Assembly: GCA_944324435.1 (NCBI GenBank)
Contig: CALUWH010000020.1
Coordinates: forward strand, 1 to 40,548
Direction: 5' to 3'
DNA from: Candidatus Gastranaerophilales bacterium
GTDB lineage: Bacteria; Cyanobacteriota; Vampirovibrionia; Gastranaerophilales; Gastranaerophilaceae
DNA: 40,548 bases
This document shows positions 32,280 to 40,486 of the stretch, piece after piece. The position numbers were made by a program, and so were the translations under genes. The notes under the pieces are model-generated. The model was not told where the DNA came from. It made no database searches and saw only the letters and a program-made list of their open reading frames with translations. The number at the start of each line of letters is the position of its first letter. Positions within the stretch are counted from its first letter, which is position 1.

Positions 32280-33604
32280 AAAAAATCTTAACACTTTTTC
32301 TTGTATTTTTGTTGGCTCTAACGGTAGAAGCAAAGGCTCCTAAGCGTGATTTCTCAACCGTAATCAACGAGTCCGGTATTGATAAGCATTCTATTGCAAT
32401 ATCGATAAAGGATTTAAACTCCGGAAAACCTGTGTATGAATTAAATGAAAAAATCTTGATGCATCCGGCTTCCGTCCAGAAGCTTTTGACGCTTATTCCG
32501 GCGATGGAAATCCTGGGTGATGATTATGAATTCACAACCTCTGTATATTTAAGAGGCGAGGGAGAGTATGTTATAAAGCTCGGAGCAGATCCTTATTTGC
32601 AGAGTTCTGATTTGAAAAAACTTGTCAAGAAAATGGATTTGGAGACAAAGAAGGTCTATATAGACGACAGTATTATAGAAAAAAAGGATTGGGGCGAAGG
32701 CTGGCAATGGGATGATGATATGAACGTTCTTATGCCGAGATTTAATTCATACAATATTGACAGAAATTTGTTGAGAATAACCGTAATGCCTACAGACAAA
32801 GGACAGCAGCCGTCAATAATTAATCCGAGCAAATATCCGCTTGTGTTTTTTAACCATGTTATAACAGGTGATAAAAATGATGTAAAAGTCTCACGTGATA
32901 ATTCGGTATCTAACAACACTCTTTTGCTGGAAGGAACGGTAAATAAGCCTGTTGTCCTGACAATTCCTATAAATAATTTAAAACGATACTTTGATATACG
33001 TTTAAAAAATACTCTTGCCGACAGCAAAATTTATTTAAGACAAAATTTTATAACTGATAAGCTTAAAGACACGGACCAAGAGCTCGGAGAAGTAACCCAT
33101 CCGATATCTAAGGCTGTAGACGATATATTAAAAAACAGTGATAATATGGTCTCAGAAACAGTTGCAAAGCTTGCCGGAGGCAAAGCCTATAATGATAGAG
33201 GTACTGATACCTACGGAATCAGGCTTTTTGAGGATTACTGTAAAAAAATCGGGCTTGATTGCTCAAAAATAAGAATAACCGACGCAAGCGGTGTTTCTAA
33301 AAACAATTTGATAAGCGCGGATTTTATATCCGAATACCTTATAAAAAACAAAGACAACAAAGTCATAGAGAGCCTGCCTTCTCCAGGCGAGGGAACATTA
33401 ACCCACAGAATGCTCCCTATCAAGGATAATTTGAAAGCAAAGACAGGAACACATTCCGACACAAGTTCTATCGCAGGATTTTTAACAACCAAAAACGGCA
33501 AAAAATACGCTTTTTGCATAATTATAAATGATACTACATCAACAATATCCGATATGAAAACATTGGAAGACTATTTGATAAGAGAAGCTTATTTGAGACT
33601 GTAA
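32276..33604 (+). CDS. dacB: D-alanyl-D-alanine carboxypeptidase/endopeptidase, PBP4 type (S13)
   Basis: 442 residues. Signal peptide at 1-20 (MKKILTLFLVFLLALTVEAKA). The three active-site motifs of penicillin-binding enzymes are in place: SxxK at S66-K69 (ASVQK), SxN at S288-N290 (NSDNMVSETVAK) and KTG at 389-391 (KAKTGTHSD). The long insert between SxxK and SxN is typical of class C (PBP4). It trims or cleaves peptidoglycan peptides in the periplasm. The length is close to the family's norm. It overlaps the nitrilase stop as ATGA and is followed after one base by the recombinase gene, which is unusual company for a cell-wall enzyme. Confidence 0.93.
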   Translation: MKKILTLFLVFLLALTVEAKAPKRDFSTVINESGIDKHSIAISIKDLNSGKPVYELNEKILMHPASVQKLLTLIPAMEILGDDYEFTTSVYLRGEGEYVIKLGADPYLQSSDLKKLVKKMDLETKKVYIDDSIIEKKDWGEGWQWDDDMNVLMPRFNSYNIDRNLLRITVMPTDKGQQPSIINPSKYPLVFFNHVITGDKNDVKVSRDNSVSNNTLLLEGTVNKPVVLTIPINNLKRYFDIRLKNTLADSKIYLRQNFITDKLKDTDQELGEVTHPISKAVDDILKNSDNMVSETVAKLAGGKAYNDRGTDTYGIRLFEDYCKKIGLDCSKIRITDASGVSKNNLISADFISEYLIKNKDNKVIESLPSPGEGTLTHRMLPIKDNLKAKTGTHSDTSSIAGFLTTKNGKKYAFCIIINDTTSTISDMKTLEDYLIREAYLRL

Positions 33605-33605
33605 T

Positions 33606-34460
33606 ATGCATCAGATAATTTCGCAATACTTAGAATATTTGGAATTAGAAAAAGGACTTTCTCAAAATACAATAGATGCCTACAGAAGAGATTTGTCTGA
33701 TTTTGAAATAAGCGAATCCGTTGAGGACGTCAACAATGTTGACAGGATGACAATAAATTCTTATGTGCGAAAACTTAGAGAAAACAAACTTGCACCAACA
33801 AGCGTCATCCGAAAAGTCGCATCATTAAGAGGGTTTTTCAAATGGGCATTCTCATCAGGAATTATAAATAACAATCCGGCCTCAACTTTAGAGCAGCCTA
33901 AAGTTCCTCAAAGACTTCCTAAAGTTGTTTCAGTAAAAGAAATAGAAGAGATGCTTCACAATAATCTAACACCACTTGAGCATGTAATGATGGAGCTTCT
34001 ATACAGCTGCGGACTCAGAGTGTCGGAGCTTGTCAATTTAAAATTAAATGACATTGATTTATCCTCCAAATACGTAAGATGTTTCGGCAAAGGTTCAAAA
34101 GAACGGATTATCCCTATGGGCGAGACTGCAAAATCCGTAATAAAAGAGTATCTTTTGACCAGAGATTTGTTGATAAAAAAATATAATATTGATTCAAAAA
34201 AACTTTTAATAAAAGAGAATGGGCATTTTATAAGCAGGCAGGATGTTTATAATTTTATCCATGCTCAGGGGAAATTAATCCATAAAAATATTTCCCCCCA
34301 TACGTTAAGACACAGTTTTGCGACGCACCTTTTGGAAAACGGTGCCGATTTGAGAATAGTGCAGGAGCTTCTCGGTCACAGCGATGTTTCGACAACCCAG
34401 CTCTATACTCACATTAGCAAAAAACGGCTTAAGGAAGTGTATTTCAGTATAAATTCTTAA
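33606..34460 (+). CDS. xerD: Site-specific tyrosine recombinase, XerC/XerD type
   Basis: 284 residues. N-terminal SAM-like core-binding domain (~3-85, YLEYLELEKGLSQNTIDAYRRD). Catalytic domain with R138 (CGLRVSELVNL), a Lys in GKGSKERIIP, H232 and R235 (HTLRHSFATHLL), His in LGHSDVSTTQ and the nucleophile Y267 (QLYTHI). Xer recombinases resolve chromosome dimers at dif. Nothing nearby suggests an integron, phage or island, so a housekeeping Xer is favoured; XerC versus XerD cannot be settled alone. It starts one base after dacB with no clear ribosome site. The gene closes the operon begun at 30796. Confidence 0.92.
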   Translation: MHQIISQYLEYLELEKGLSQNTIDAYRRDLSDFEISESVEDVNNVDRMTINSYVRKLRENKLAPTSVIRKVASLRGFFKWAFSSGIINNNPASTLEQPKVPQRLPKVVSVKEIEEMLHNNLTPLEHVMMELLYSCGLRVSELVNLKLNDIDLSSKYVRCFGKGSKERIIPMGETAKSVIKEYLLTRDLLIKKYNIDSKKLLIKENGHFISRQDVYNFIHAQGKLIHKNISPHTLRHSFATHLLENGADLRIVQELLGHSDVSTTQLYTHISKKRLKEVYFSINS

Positions 34461-34570
34461 CAATTTATATTAAGAGTTGTAAAGTTATCTAGAAGAAAAA
34501 AGCAATTTCCCATTCAAAAATTTCTTATTTAATATACAGGGGATTTAGTAATAAACATAAGGAGATTTTT

Positions 34571-35257
34571 ATGGGATTAGAAATTAGTAAACTTACAAAT
34601 ACTGCATTAAGAAAAGCAGCAAATTCGGCAGATGAAAATAAAAATGGTAGAATTGATGATTCTGAACTATTCAATTTTAGTGACAAAGCTATAGGGCTTG
34701 TAAAAAATAAGCAATGCAGTGAAACTGAATATAAAGAAGCATTGGGACTGTTTTTTTCAAAAAGTGAAATACCTGTTAAAGTATCACAACCTGGAGACCC
34801 TTCAGTGGCTAAAAAAACAGGTTTAGTAGATGCCTGGTTCGGCTTAACTAAAAGAGAACAGTCTTATTACGAATTTAAAACAAATGACGGAAATACTAAA
34901 AAAGTTGTTATTAGTGACGGATATTGCTATGCTCATCAATACAAAACCTTCTTTGATGCTTTAATAAAATATTCAACTAAAGATGACCCTAATATTACAG
35001 CACAGGAATTTCAGGGTATAATAAAAGAACTTTCTAAATATAGCGATATCGGTAAAGGGAATGGGATGGATTCGCCTAAGTATGATATTGCAAAAGAAAA
35101 TATAATAAAATTGATGAATATATCAATGTTAGAAAATTCTGACGGTGGTAAGGATATTACAGTTAAAGAGCAACAAGATCTTCTCGAAGCCTGGTGTACT
35201 ACTGCAAGCTATAACGTTAGAGATATTAGCGATAAAACCATTTACGGTTTAAAATAA
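34571..35257 (+). CDS. EF-hand-containing protein of unknown function
   Basis: 228 residues, no signal peptide. Near the N-terminus (~20-32) a canonical EF-hand loop fits: D-E-N-K-N-G-R-I-D-D-S-E, with acidic/Asn ligands at positions 1, 3, 5 and 12, Gly at 6 and Ile at 8. A second, looser acidic stretch (ENSDGGKDITVKEQQDLLEAW) near 190-210 could be a partner hand lacking the standard spacing. The rest is helical and polar with a Tyr/Trp-rich middle (DGYCYAHQYKTFFDALIKY). AAGGAG precedes the ATG. It sits alone, with 110 bases before and 133 after. Calcium binding is a fair inference; the function is unknown. Confidence 0.75.
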   Translation: MGLEISKLTNTALRKAANSADENKNGRIDDSELFNFSDKAIGLVKNKQCSETEYKEALGLFFSKSEIPVKVSQPGDPSVAKKTGLVDAWFGLTKREQSYYEFKTNDGNTKKVVISDGYCYAHQYKTFFDALIKYSTKDDPNITAQEFQGIIKELSKYSDIGKGNGMDSPKYDIAKENIIKLMNISMLENSDGGKDITVKEQQDLLEAWCTTASYNVRDISDKTIYGLK

Positions 35258-35268
35258 AACTATCTTGC

Positions 35269-35298
35269 AAAGCTGTCGGGGAATTTCTTGGCAGCTTT
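35269..35298 (+). terminator. Possible hairpin after the EF-hand gene
   Basis: AAAGCTGTC (35269-35277), a 12-base loop and GGCAGCTTT (35290-35298), nine pairs including one G-T. There is no T-run after it, so it is a weak terminator candidate, though correctly placed 12 bases after the stop. Confidence 0.45.
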
Positions 35299-35323
35299 AC
35301 AAAAGTTCATAAACTCCGTTACA

Positions 35324-35350
35324 AATTTGCGCAAATTACAATTTTATGAT
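35324..35350 (+). promoter_or_regulatory. Perfect palindrome and -10 before the LysM-radA operon
   Basis: AATTTGCGCAAATT (35324-35337) is a perfect 14-base palindrome lying where the -35 would be relative to TATGAT (35345-35350). This arrangement suggests an operator. It is followed by the ribosome site GAGGAG at 35382-35387 and the ATG at 35391. Confidence 0.5.
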
Positions 35351-35390
35351 AAGTTTTCAATAGGGTCAGTTTACTAATTGGCGAGGAGTT

Positions 35391-35951
35391 ATGAATAATA
35401 CCACATTAAGAAGATCAAACATTACAAGAGAAAAAGTTGCTATGATGGAAGCTCTGAACAGATATAACAGAGAACATCAGGATGAAGATTTTTACAGAAA
35501 ACAAAGTAAGAATAAAGAGCTCGATGCCCTTTGGCAGTCTTTTGGTGTTAAACAGCAGAAATCCGAAAAGGCTCCGCAAGTATACTTCGTTACAGGTTTG
35601 ATAGTCGGTGTTATTGTTACTCTTTTGATAACAACGTTTGTAAGTCTCTTGATTAATGTTTCAACTCCAAAAGAGGATTCGGCAGCACCGGAAAAAGGAA
35701 CAGCCGTAGAATCCTCCGGTAAATTTACATTTATTCCTGCAGATACATCTTCTGCAAAAACAAAACCGGCACCTGTTCTTACCAACGAAGAATATGTGGT
35801 TAAAGAAGGCGACACATTAGAGAGTATTGTAATAAGATTTTACGGTTCTTTTGATATGAATAAGGTTAATGCCATTCAAGAAGTTAATAAGATGGCAAAT
35901 CCCAACGCTTTATCAATCGGTCAAAAGTTAATTATTCCAATGAATCAATAG
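35391..35951 (+). CDS. Membrane-anchored LysM protein
   Basis: 186 residues. A polar, basic N-terminus (~1-62) faces the cytoplasm; one membrane helix (~64-90, VTGLIVGVIVTLLITTFVSLL) is followed by a Ser/Pro/Ala linker and a C-terminal LysM domain (~133-185, YVVKEGDTLESIVIRFYG, then NPNALSIGQKLIIP). LysM binds N-acetylglucosamine glycans, so the protein should tether the cytoplasmic membrane to peptidoglycan. There is no catalytic domain. GAGGAG precedes the start. It is followed after three bases by radA; pairing a cell-wall anchor with a recombination gene may be only operon convenience. Confidence 0.88.
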   Translation: MNNTTLRRSNITREKVAMMEALNRYNREHQDEDFYRKQSKNKELDALWQSFGVKQQKSEKAPQVYFVTGLIVGVIVTLLITTFVSLLINVSTPKEDSAAPEKGTAVESSGKFTFIPADTSSAKTKPAPVLTNEEYVVKEGDTLESIVIRFYGSFDMNKVNAIQEVNKMANPNALSIGQKLIIPMNQ

Positions 35952-35954
35952 AGC

Positions 35955-37331
35955 ATGGCAAAAGTTAAGTCAAAATATGTATGTCAAAGCTGCGGTTATG
36001 AAACTGCAGGATATCTTGGTAAATGTCCTGAATGCGGCAGCTGGGGCTCTTTTGTAGAGGAAGTCAATATTCCTAATCAAAAACCGAATACTTCAGCGCT
36101 TGAACTTGCTGATACTTATCCTCCTATGAGGCTTAATGAGATAGAAATGAACTCCGAAATCAGGATGTCTACAAATATTTCTGAGTTTGACAGAGTTCTC
36201 GGCGGAGGAATTGTTCAGGGCTCTTTGGTGCTTATTGCCGGTGATCCGGGAATTGGGAAGTCTACAATACTTTTGCAAACATCGGGTGAGCTTTGTAAAA
36301 GTAACAAAAAAGTTCTTTATGTTTCAGCAGAAGAATCTGCAAGTCAGATTAAACTGCGCGCCGAAAGACTGCAGGTTAAGTCTGATAATCTATATATTTA
36401 TCCCCAAACGAATCTTGAGCTTATAAAAAGACACATAGAAGAAATGCTGCCTGATCTGGTAATTATCGACAGTATTCAGGCGATTTATACTTCTCAAATC
36501 CAGAGCTCAGCAGGAAGCGTTTCCCAAATTAGAGAGTGCTGCAATTCACTTATGCAGATTGCTAAGACAAAGAATATTTCAATAATTGTAATAGGGCATG
36601 TGACAAAAGAAGGTAATATTGCCGGACCAAAAGTTCTTGAGCACATGGTAGATACAGTAATCCAGTTTGAAGGAGATAAGTATAAAACTTATAGGATTTT
36701 ACGCTCAATCAAGAACCGTTTTGGAAACACGTCAGAAGTCGGCATTTTTGAGATGGGGGGAAATGGGTTAACAGAGGTAATTAATCCAAGCGAACTTTTT
36801 ATGAAGGAGTATAATCAAACTCAAACTCCCGGAAGTACGATTATTGTAACAAGTGAGGGGACAAGACCTTTACTTGTTGAAATTCAGGCGCTTGTGGGAA
36901 CAACTCCATATCCTGCGCCTCGAAGGGTCGCAAACGGCGTGGACACCGGACGGCTGCTTCAAATACTTGCGGTTTTGGAAAAAAGAATCGGGCTAAACCT
37001 TTCTAAGCAGGATGTTTATGTTAATGTTATCGGCGGAATTGATGTTAACGAGCCTGCTGCGGATTTGGGCATAGCTTTGGCTATTGTAACTTGCGTCAGA
37101 GATGTTGTATTTGATTCTCACACTGCAATTATAGGTGAAATCGGACTTTCAGGCGAGATTAGAGCCGTTAATCATATAGAAAAAAGAATTAATGAAGCTC
37201 AAAAATTAGGATTTAAGCGTATAATCATCCCTGCTTCTAATGAATTGCAAGAAGATTTTAAAGGGATTGAAATTTTAAAAGTTAAAAGAATTTTAGAAGC
37301 CATAACTCGCGGAGTAGGGAATGATCATTGA
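35955..37331 (+). CDS. radA: DNA repair protein RadA
   Basis: 458 residues, full length. Parts in order: zinc finger with CQSCGYE and CPECGSWG, RecA-like ATPase with Walker A GDPGIGKST (96-104), the RadA-specific KNRFG motif (SIKNRFGNTSEVGIFEM), and a Lon-like C-terminal domain (VYVNVIGGIDVNEPAADLG, IGEIGLSGEIRAV). RadA promotes branch migration at recombination intermediates. Three bases separate it from the LysM gene, and its end overlaps the amidohydrolase gene by 11 bases. Confidence 0.96.
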   Translation: MAKVKSKYVCQSCGYETAGYLGKCPECGSWGSFVEEVNIPNQKPNTSALELADTYPPMRLNEIEMNSEIRMSTNISEFDRVLGGGIVQGSLVLIAGDPGIGKSTILLQTSGELCKSNKKVLYVSAEESASQIKLRAERLQVKSDNLYIYPQTNLELIKRHIEEMLPDLVIIDSIQAIYTSQIQSSAGSVSQIRECCNSLMQIAKTKNISIIVIGHVTKEGNIAGPKVLEHMVDTVIQFEGDKYKTYRILRSIKNRFGNTSEVGIFEMGGNGLTEVINPSELFMKEYNQTQTPGSTIIVTSEGTRPLLVEIQALVGTTPYPAPRRVANGVDTGRLLQILAVLEKRIGLNLSKQDVYVNVIGGIDVNEPAADLGIALAIVTCVRDVVFDSHTAIIGEIGLSGEIRAVNHIEKRINEAQKLGFKRIIIPASNELQEDFKGIEILKVKRILEAITRGVGNDH

Positions 37332-38130
37332 TGCTCACACCCATATAGGCAAAGCCTTTTGGGGGCAGTTTACACCCGAAACTCTTTTATCAATGCTTGA
37401 TGAGATAGATTATGCGGTGTGCTCTAATCTTGAAGGTATTGACAGCTGGGTTGGGAAAGATGAGCTTGAATGTAACCTTGATATGTTAGAGGCCTCTAAA
37501 AAATACCCCCAACTAAAGCCGCTTATTGTTTGTGAACCGGATAGGACGCAAAATGCCGATGCAGTAAGAAAGCTTTTAGAAGAACACCCCGAGTTTGTAG
37601 GCTTGAAGTTTCATCCGGAGTTTACAAAATTGCCTGCAGATTCTGATAAATATGATAATTATATGAAAGCCGCGCAAGATTTTGATAAACCTTGTCTTTT
37701 CCATGCCGGACATATCTATTCAATGTATTCTTCTCCGCGCTTAATCTATGAAAAAGCAAAACAGTATCCTAAGGTCAAGATTATCCTCGGGCATCTATCT
37801 ACCGGAATAAGTTACTCAAGAAAAGCCGCAATTGATATTATGGTTGAATCAATCGAAAACGAAACGGCTCAATTGTACACGGATATTTCCTGGGTAGAGT
37901 TTGATGATGTGATAACGCTTGTTGATGAATTGAAATCTACTAAAAAAGGAGATTACACAAACAGAATAATGTGGGCATCAGATGCCCCTGTCGGAGCATT
38001 TCATCAAAATAAAAATTTTTATAAACAAAACCTCGACGAGTTTAGAAAAAAATTTATAGAACATTATAGAGATGAAAATCTGTTAAATAATATTATGTAT
38101 AAAAATGCTCAAACTTTGTTTAATATTTAA
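37321..38130 (+). CDS. Amidohydrolase-family protein (amidohydrolase_2-like)
   Basis: 269 residues. A metal-dependent TIM-barrel hydrolase: DAHTHIG at the N-terminus (HxH metal site), GLKFHPEF, HAGHIYS, KIILGHLS and WASDAPVG carry the expected His and Asp ligands. The substrate cannot be read; decarboxylases and lactonases share the fold. GGAG with GGGA upstream gives a good start within the radA tail (11-base overlap). The last four bases overlap the convergent cysteine-peptidase-like gene. No pathway partner is in view. Confidence 0.87.
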   Translation: MIIDAHTHIGKAFWGQFTPETLLSMLDEIDYAVCSNLEGIDSWVGKDELECNLDMLEASKKYPQLKPLIVCEPDRTQNADAVRKLLEEHPEFVGLKFHPEFTKLPADSDKYDNYMKAAQDFDKPCLFHAGHIYSMYSSPRLIYEKAKQYPKVKIILGHLSTGISYSRKAAIDIMVESIENETAQLYTDISWVEFDDVITLVDELKSTKKGDYTNRIMWASDAPVGAFHQNKNFYKQNLDEFRKKFIEHYRDENLLNNIMYKNAQTLFNI

Positions 38131-39500
38131 CTTGCCTGTCTCATTTCCTGGAATTCATCAACTCCGATTTTCCAACTGTCTTCGTATTTAAAGTCTCTTG
38201 AAGCAATCTCATCCGGCAGTCCTGCATGGTGAATTTTAGGGAGCAGGAATTTTTCGCTCATCTCTATCGGAGCGGCAACATCGTCATCCGAATCCTGACA
38301 GGTAAATACTACTTCTCCATCGGGTTTTGTTTTATACCCGACGATTGTTATTTCATGACCGGCGAGTCTGTTCCCGTTTTCAGGATCAGGCCAGGTATAG
38401 CCGATAATTATGTTATGCCCCATATTAAGCGTATCTAATAATTGTTTCTTTATTGTCGGAAAATCTTTTTCATAACCTTTAAGTCTGCCTTCTTCATCAA
38501 CAATCTGATAAGTGACAGAGGTGGTATTTTTATCTTCTGCAACGGATTCCACATAAGTTTTTTCAAAATCAATCAACCCTCCGTCCTCTTGCGTCCAGGC
38601 ATTTGGAGCACGCTTATCAGTCAGAGAATTATATGTTTGCTGAGAGCCAAGCTGCATAAGTGTAGACTGGATTAAAATATCTATCATAGACCTTTCACCG
38701 GGATCTTTATGATGATTCTGAATCCTTGCCCTTATAATTGCGTGCTCATCAGGTTTTAGAAGAACAGTTGCTGTATCAAAATTATTAATAACATGCGGAG
38801 TTTTAAATTTTGTTAGCAGCCATATTGCGTCAGAAGATTTTTCAGACAAACTGTCCATCTTTATTGTTTTTACAACTTCATTTTTAGGAGAAGTTAAACC
38901 TTCAACCATTCTGAAAAATTCTGCAGTATGCTTAGTTGCTAAGTCGAACTCAATACTCGCCGCAGGACAGGTGCCTGTGTGCATATTATCAAGTTCCCAC
39001 TTTGCGATTGCAATCTCATTCGGATTCTCAGAAAGATTTGTCATTAACCCGATTATTTGTCTTTTATATTGCGGAGGAATATCCTCACAGGTCTGCGTGA
39101 TTACATAAGGATTTGCAAGAATATCAAGACATTCTTTCAGAATATTAACTTTATCTAATCCGGGATCACGCTCTTCTGTAATTATTTTATGCAAATTATC
39201 CAAAACACTACTCTTGTCATTGGAATTATTCTTGAGAAGCTGTCCGGACTTTAGTGCAAATTCCAGTTTTTTTCTGTATTTTAAATCAAGCTCATTTGAT
39301 AAATCTTCATATTTCTTTTTCTCGTCTTTAGTGGTTAGAGCTGTTCTCACTGTGACAGCCGATGTATAAGCTTCTGCTCTGAAAGCCGGACTTGCTTTTT
39401 GTTCGGAAGAAGCGCTAATCGGCTTATCAACAGGTGTACTTTGCTTAATCCCTGCAGTCTTATAAACATTATTTACATTTTGGAAATTCACACTAACCAT
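38127..39500 (-). CDS. Papain-like/C39-type cysteine-peptidase candidate
   Basis: 457 residues, no signal peptide. The first ~60 residues look disordered (Ser/Ala/Pro/Gln rich, with VNFQN at 4-8 and SPAFRAEA near 37-44). A helical region follows, then a possible thiol-peptidase core: C178 in HTGTCPAASIEFDLA, H382 in AGHEITIVGYKTK and D403 in CQDSDDD. The C...GH..(hydrophobic)VGY...D order matches C39/papain-like folds, but the 200-residue distance between Cys and His is long and the call rests on motif resemblance. It could be a secreted effector-like protein, but no secretion signal is recognised. Possible promoter TTTACA, 17 bases, GATAAA upstream; there is no clear ribosome site. The 3' end overlaps the amidohydrolase gene by four bases. 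Confidence 0.72.
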   Translation of the reverse strand: MVSVNFQNVNNVYKTAGIKQSTPVDKPISASSEQKASPAFRAEAYTSAVTVRTALTTKDEKKKYEDLSNELDLKYRKKLEFALKSGQLLKNNSNDKSSVLDNLHKIITEERDPGLDKVNILKECLDILANPYVITQTCEDIPPQYKRQIIGLMTNLSENPNEIAIAKWELDNMHTGTCPAASIEFDLATKHTAEFFRMVEGLTSPKNEVVKTIKMDSLSEKSSDAIWLLTKFKTPHVINNFDTATVLLKPDEHAIIRARIQNHHKDPGERSMIDILIQSTLMQLGSQQTYNSLTDKRAPNAWTQEDGGLIDFEKTYVESVAEDKNTTSVTYQIVDEEGRLKGYEKDFPTIKKQLLDTLNMGHNIIIGYTWPDPENGNRLAGHEITIVGYKTKPDGEVVFTCQDSDDDVAAPIEMSEKFLLPKIHHAGLPDEIASRDFKYEDSWKIGVDEFQEMRQAS

Positions 39501-39516
39501 ATTTATATAAAAACAT

Positions 39517-39545
39517 TTTATCTTTAAAATTTGCGTTAATGTAAA
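39517..39545 (-). promoter_or_regulatory. Putative promoter of the cysteine-peptidase-like gene
   Basis: Minus strand: TTTACA (39545-39540), 17 bases, GATAAA (39522-39517). The start codon at 39500 would be only ~10 bases from the transcript start, consistent with the missing ribosome site. Confidence 0.4.
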
Positions 39546-39565
39546 GAAATATTACTATAATCGAA

Positions 39566-40345
39566 TTAGTTTTCCAAAAACAGATTCATAAATTCTATAT
39601 CATCATAATCGATATAAGCCGTTTGCATAAGATTTCTACCGGTTTTGATGGTTATTTCATTAATCTGATTCTTTTTAATCAGGCCGGCCGGAAGTTTAAT
39701 CCTCTGCCCGTCACCGTTTAATTGCAGCTCGGAGATTTTATTTCCGTTAAAATAGACTTCCGGTGGGGAAGCAAAGGCGTTAGGGATTTTATTCTGCCCC
39801 ATTGAACGAGCCATAGCTGTATCAATACCAATAATTGAGCCTATAACAAGATAAATCGGCTTGGCAAGATTAAGATTTTTCAGTGTAAATTGTTTTGTAT
39901 AAAAAGGTCCTGCGGCCTGCATTGAAAACTCCCCTGCATTTGCAGACAATTCCGAAAAGCTGTCATCACCAAGATGATACATGTTAGTATCCAGCGCCAT
40001 GCCAGAAGAATTTGATTTTTCAATTCCAACAACTATCGGAGCATTCAGGCTTTTTTCATCAATTGTCATTGTGAACGGTTTATAATTAGGTTTTTTTATT
40101 GACATTATACTTGGTCCGTTAATTGTTGTATCAAGTTCAAAATACCCTTCTTTGTCAGTTCTGGTAGAATAATTTTGTTTTGGCAGGTTAATATCGGCGC
40201 CTCCAACACCTTCACCGGTTTGCTTGTCAATAATTCTGCTTGAGCTGCTTTGACCGCGTTCAGAAACACCGCCCTGAAATGTTGCTCCAAAGGTGGGTGA
40301 TAATAATTGCAGCATTAGAAGCATAAAGCACAAAATTCTTCTCAT
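39566..40345 (-). CDS. Secreted protein with carboxypeptidase-regulatory-like domain
   Basis: 259 residues. Signal peptide at ~1-20 (MRRILCFMLLMLQLLSPTFG, before AT). Residues ~36-110 look like a CarboxypepD_reg-type beta sandwich: SSSRIIDKQTGEGVGGADI, TRTDKEGYFELDT and SIMSIKKPNYKPFTM. The C-terminal ~120 residues (YFNGNKISELQLNG, AGLIKKNQINEITIKTG, DYDDIEFMNLFLE) have strand spacing like a jelly-roll binding domain. No enzyme motif is visible, so a surface binding or structural role is likely. There is no lipobox, so it is secreted or periplasmic. Its ribosome site is poor. It lies 65 bases upstream of the cysteine-peptidase-like gene on the same strand. Confidence 0.8.
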   Translation of the reverse strand: MRRILCFMLLMLQLLSPTFGATFQGGVSERGQSSSSRIIDKQTGEGVGGADINLPKQNYSTRTDKEGYFELDTTINGPSIMSIKKPNYKPFTMTIDEKSLNAPIVVGIEKSNSSGMALDTNMYHLGDDSFSELSANAGEFSMQAAGPFYTKQFTLKNLNLAKPIYLVIGSIIGIDTAMARSMGQNKIPNAFASPPEVYFNGNKISELQLNGDGQRIKLPAGLIKKNQINEITIKTGRNLMQTAYIDYDDIEFMNLFLEN

Positions 40346-40455
40346 AGAACTATTATTTTTCTGTTAATAAATTATTAGAATTAGTCTCATGTATATAACA
40401 GGGGATAATTTTTTGAAATATATTTCTGCCTACTTGTTTTTTACATTTTTTTTTG

Positions 40456-40479
40456 TTTCAATTAATTTAAGAATTGAAA
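40456..40479. repeat. Inverted repeat near the window end
   Basis: TTTCAATT (40456-40463), eight bases, AATTGAAA (40472-40479): a perfect 8-bp inverted repeat just before the sequence turns GC-rich at 40487. It could be an operator or part of a promoter for whatever starts there. Confidence 0.4.
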
Positions 40480-40486
40480 ATTGAAT

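Noticed and set aside
33606..34460. Tyrosine recombinase as a mark of a mobile element
   Set aside because: It is fused into a housekeeping operon, with no attachment repeats, transposase or phage genes nearby; a cellular Xer is simpler.
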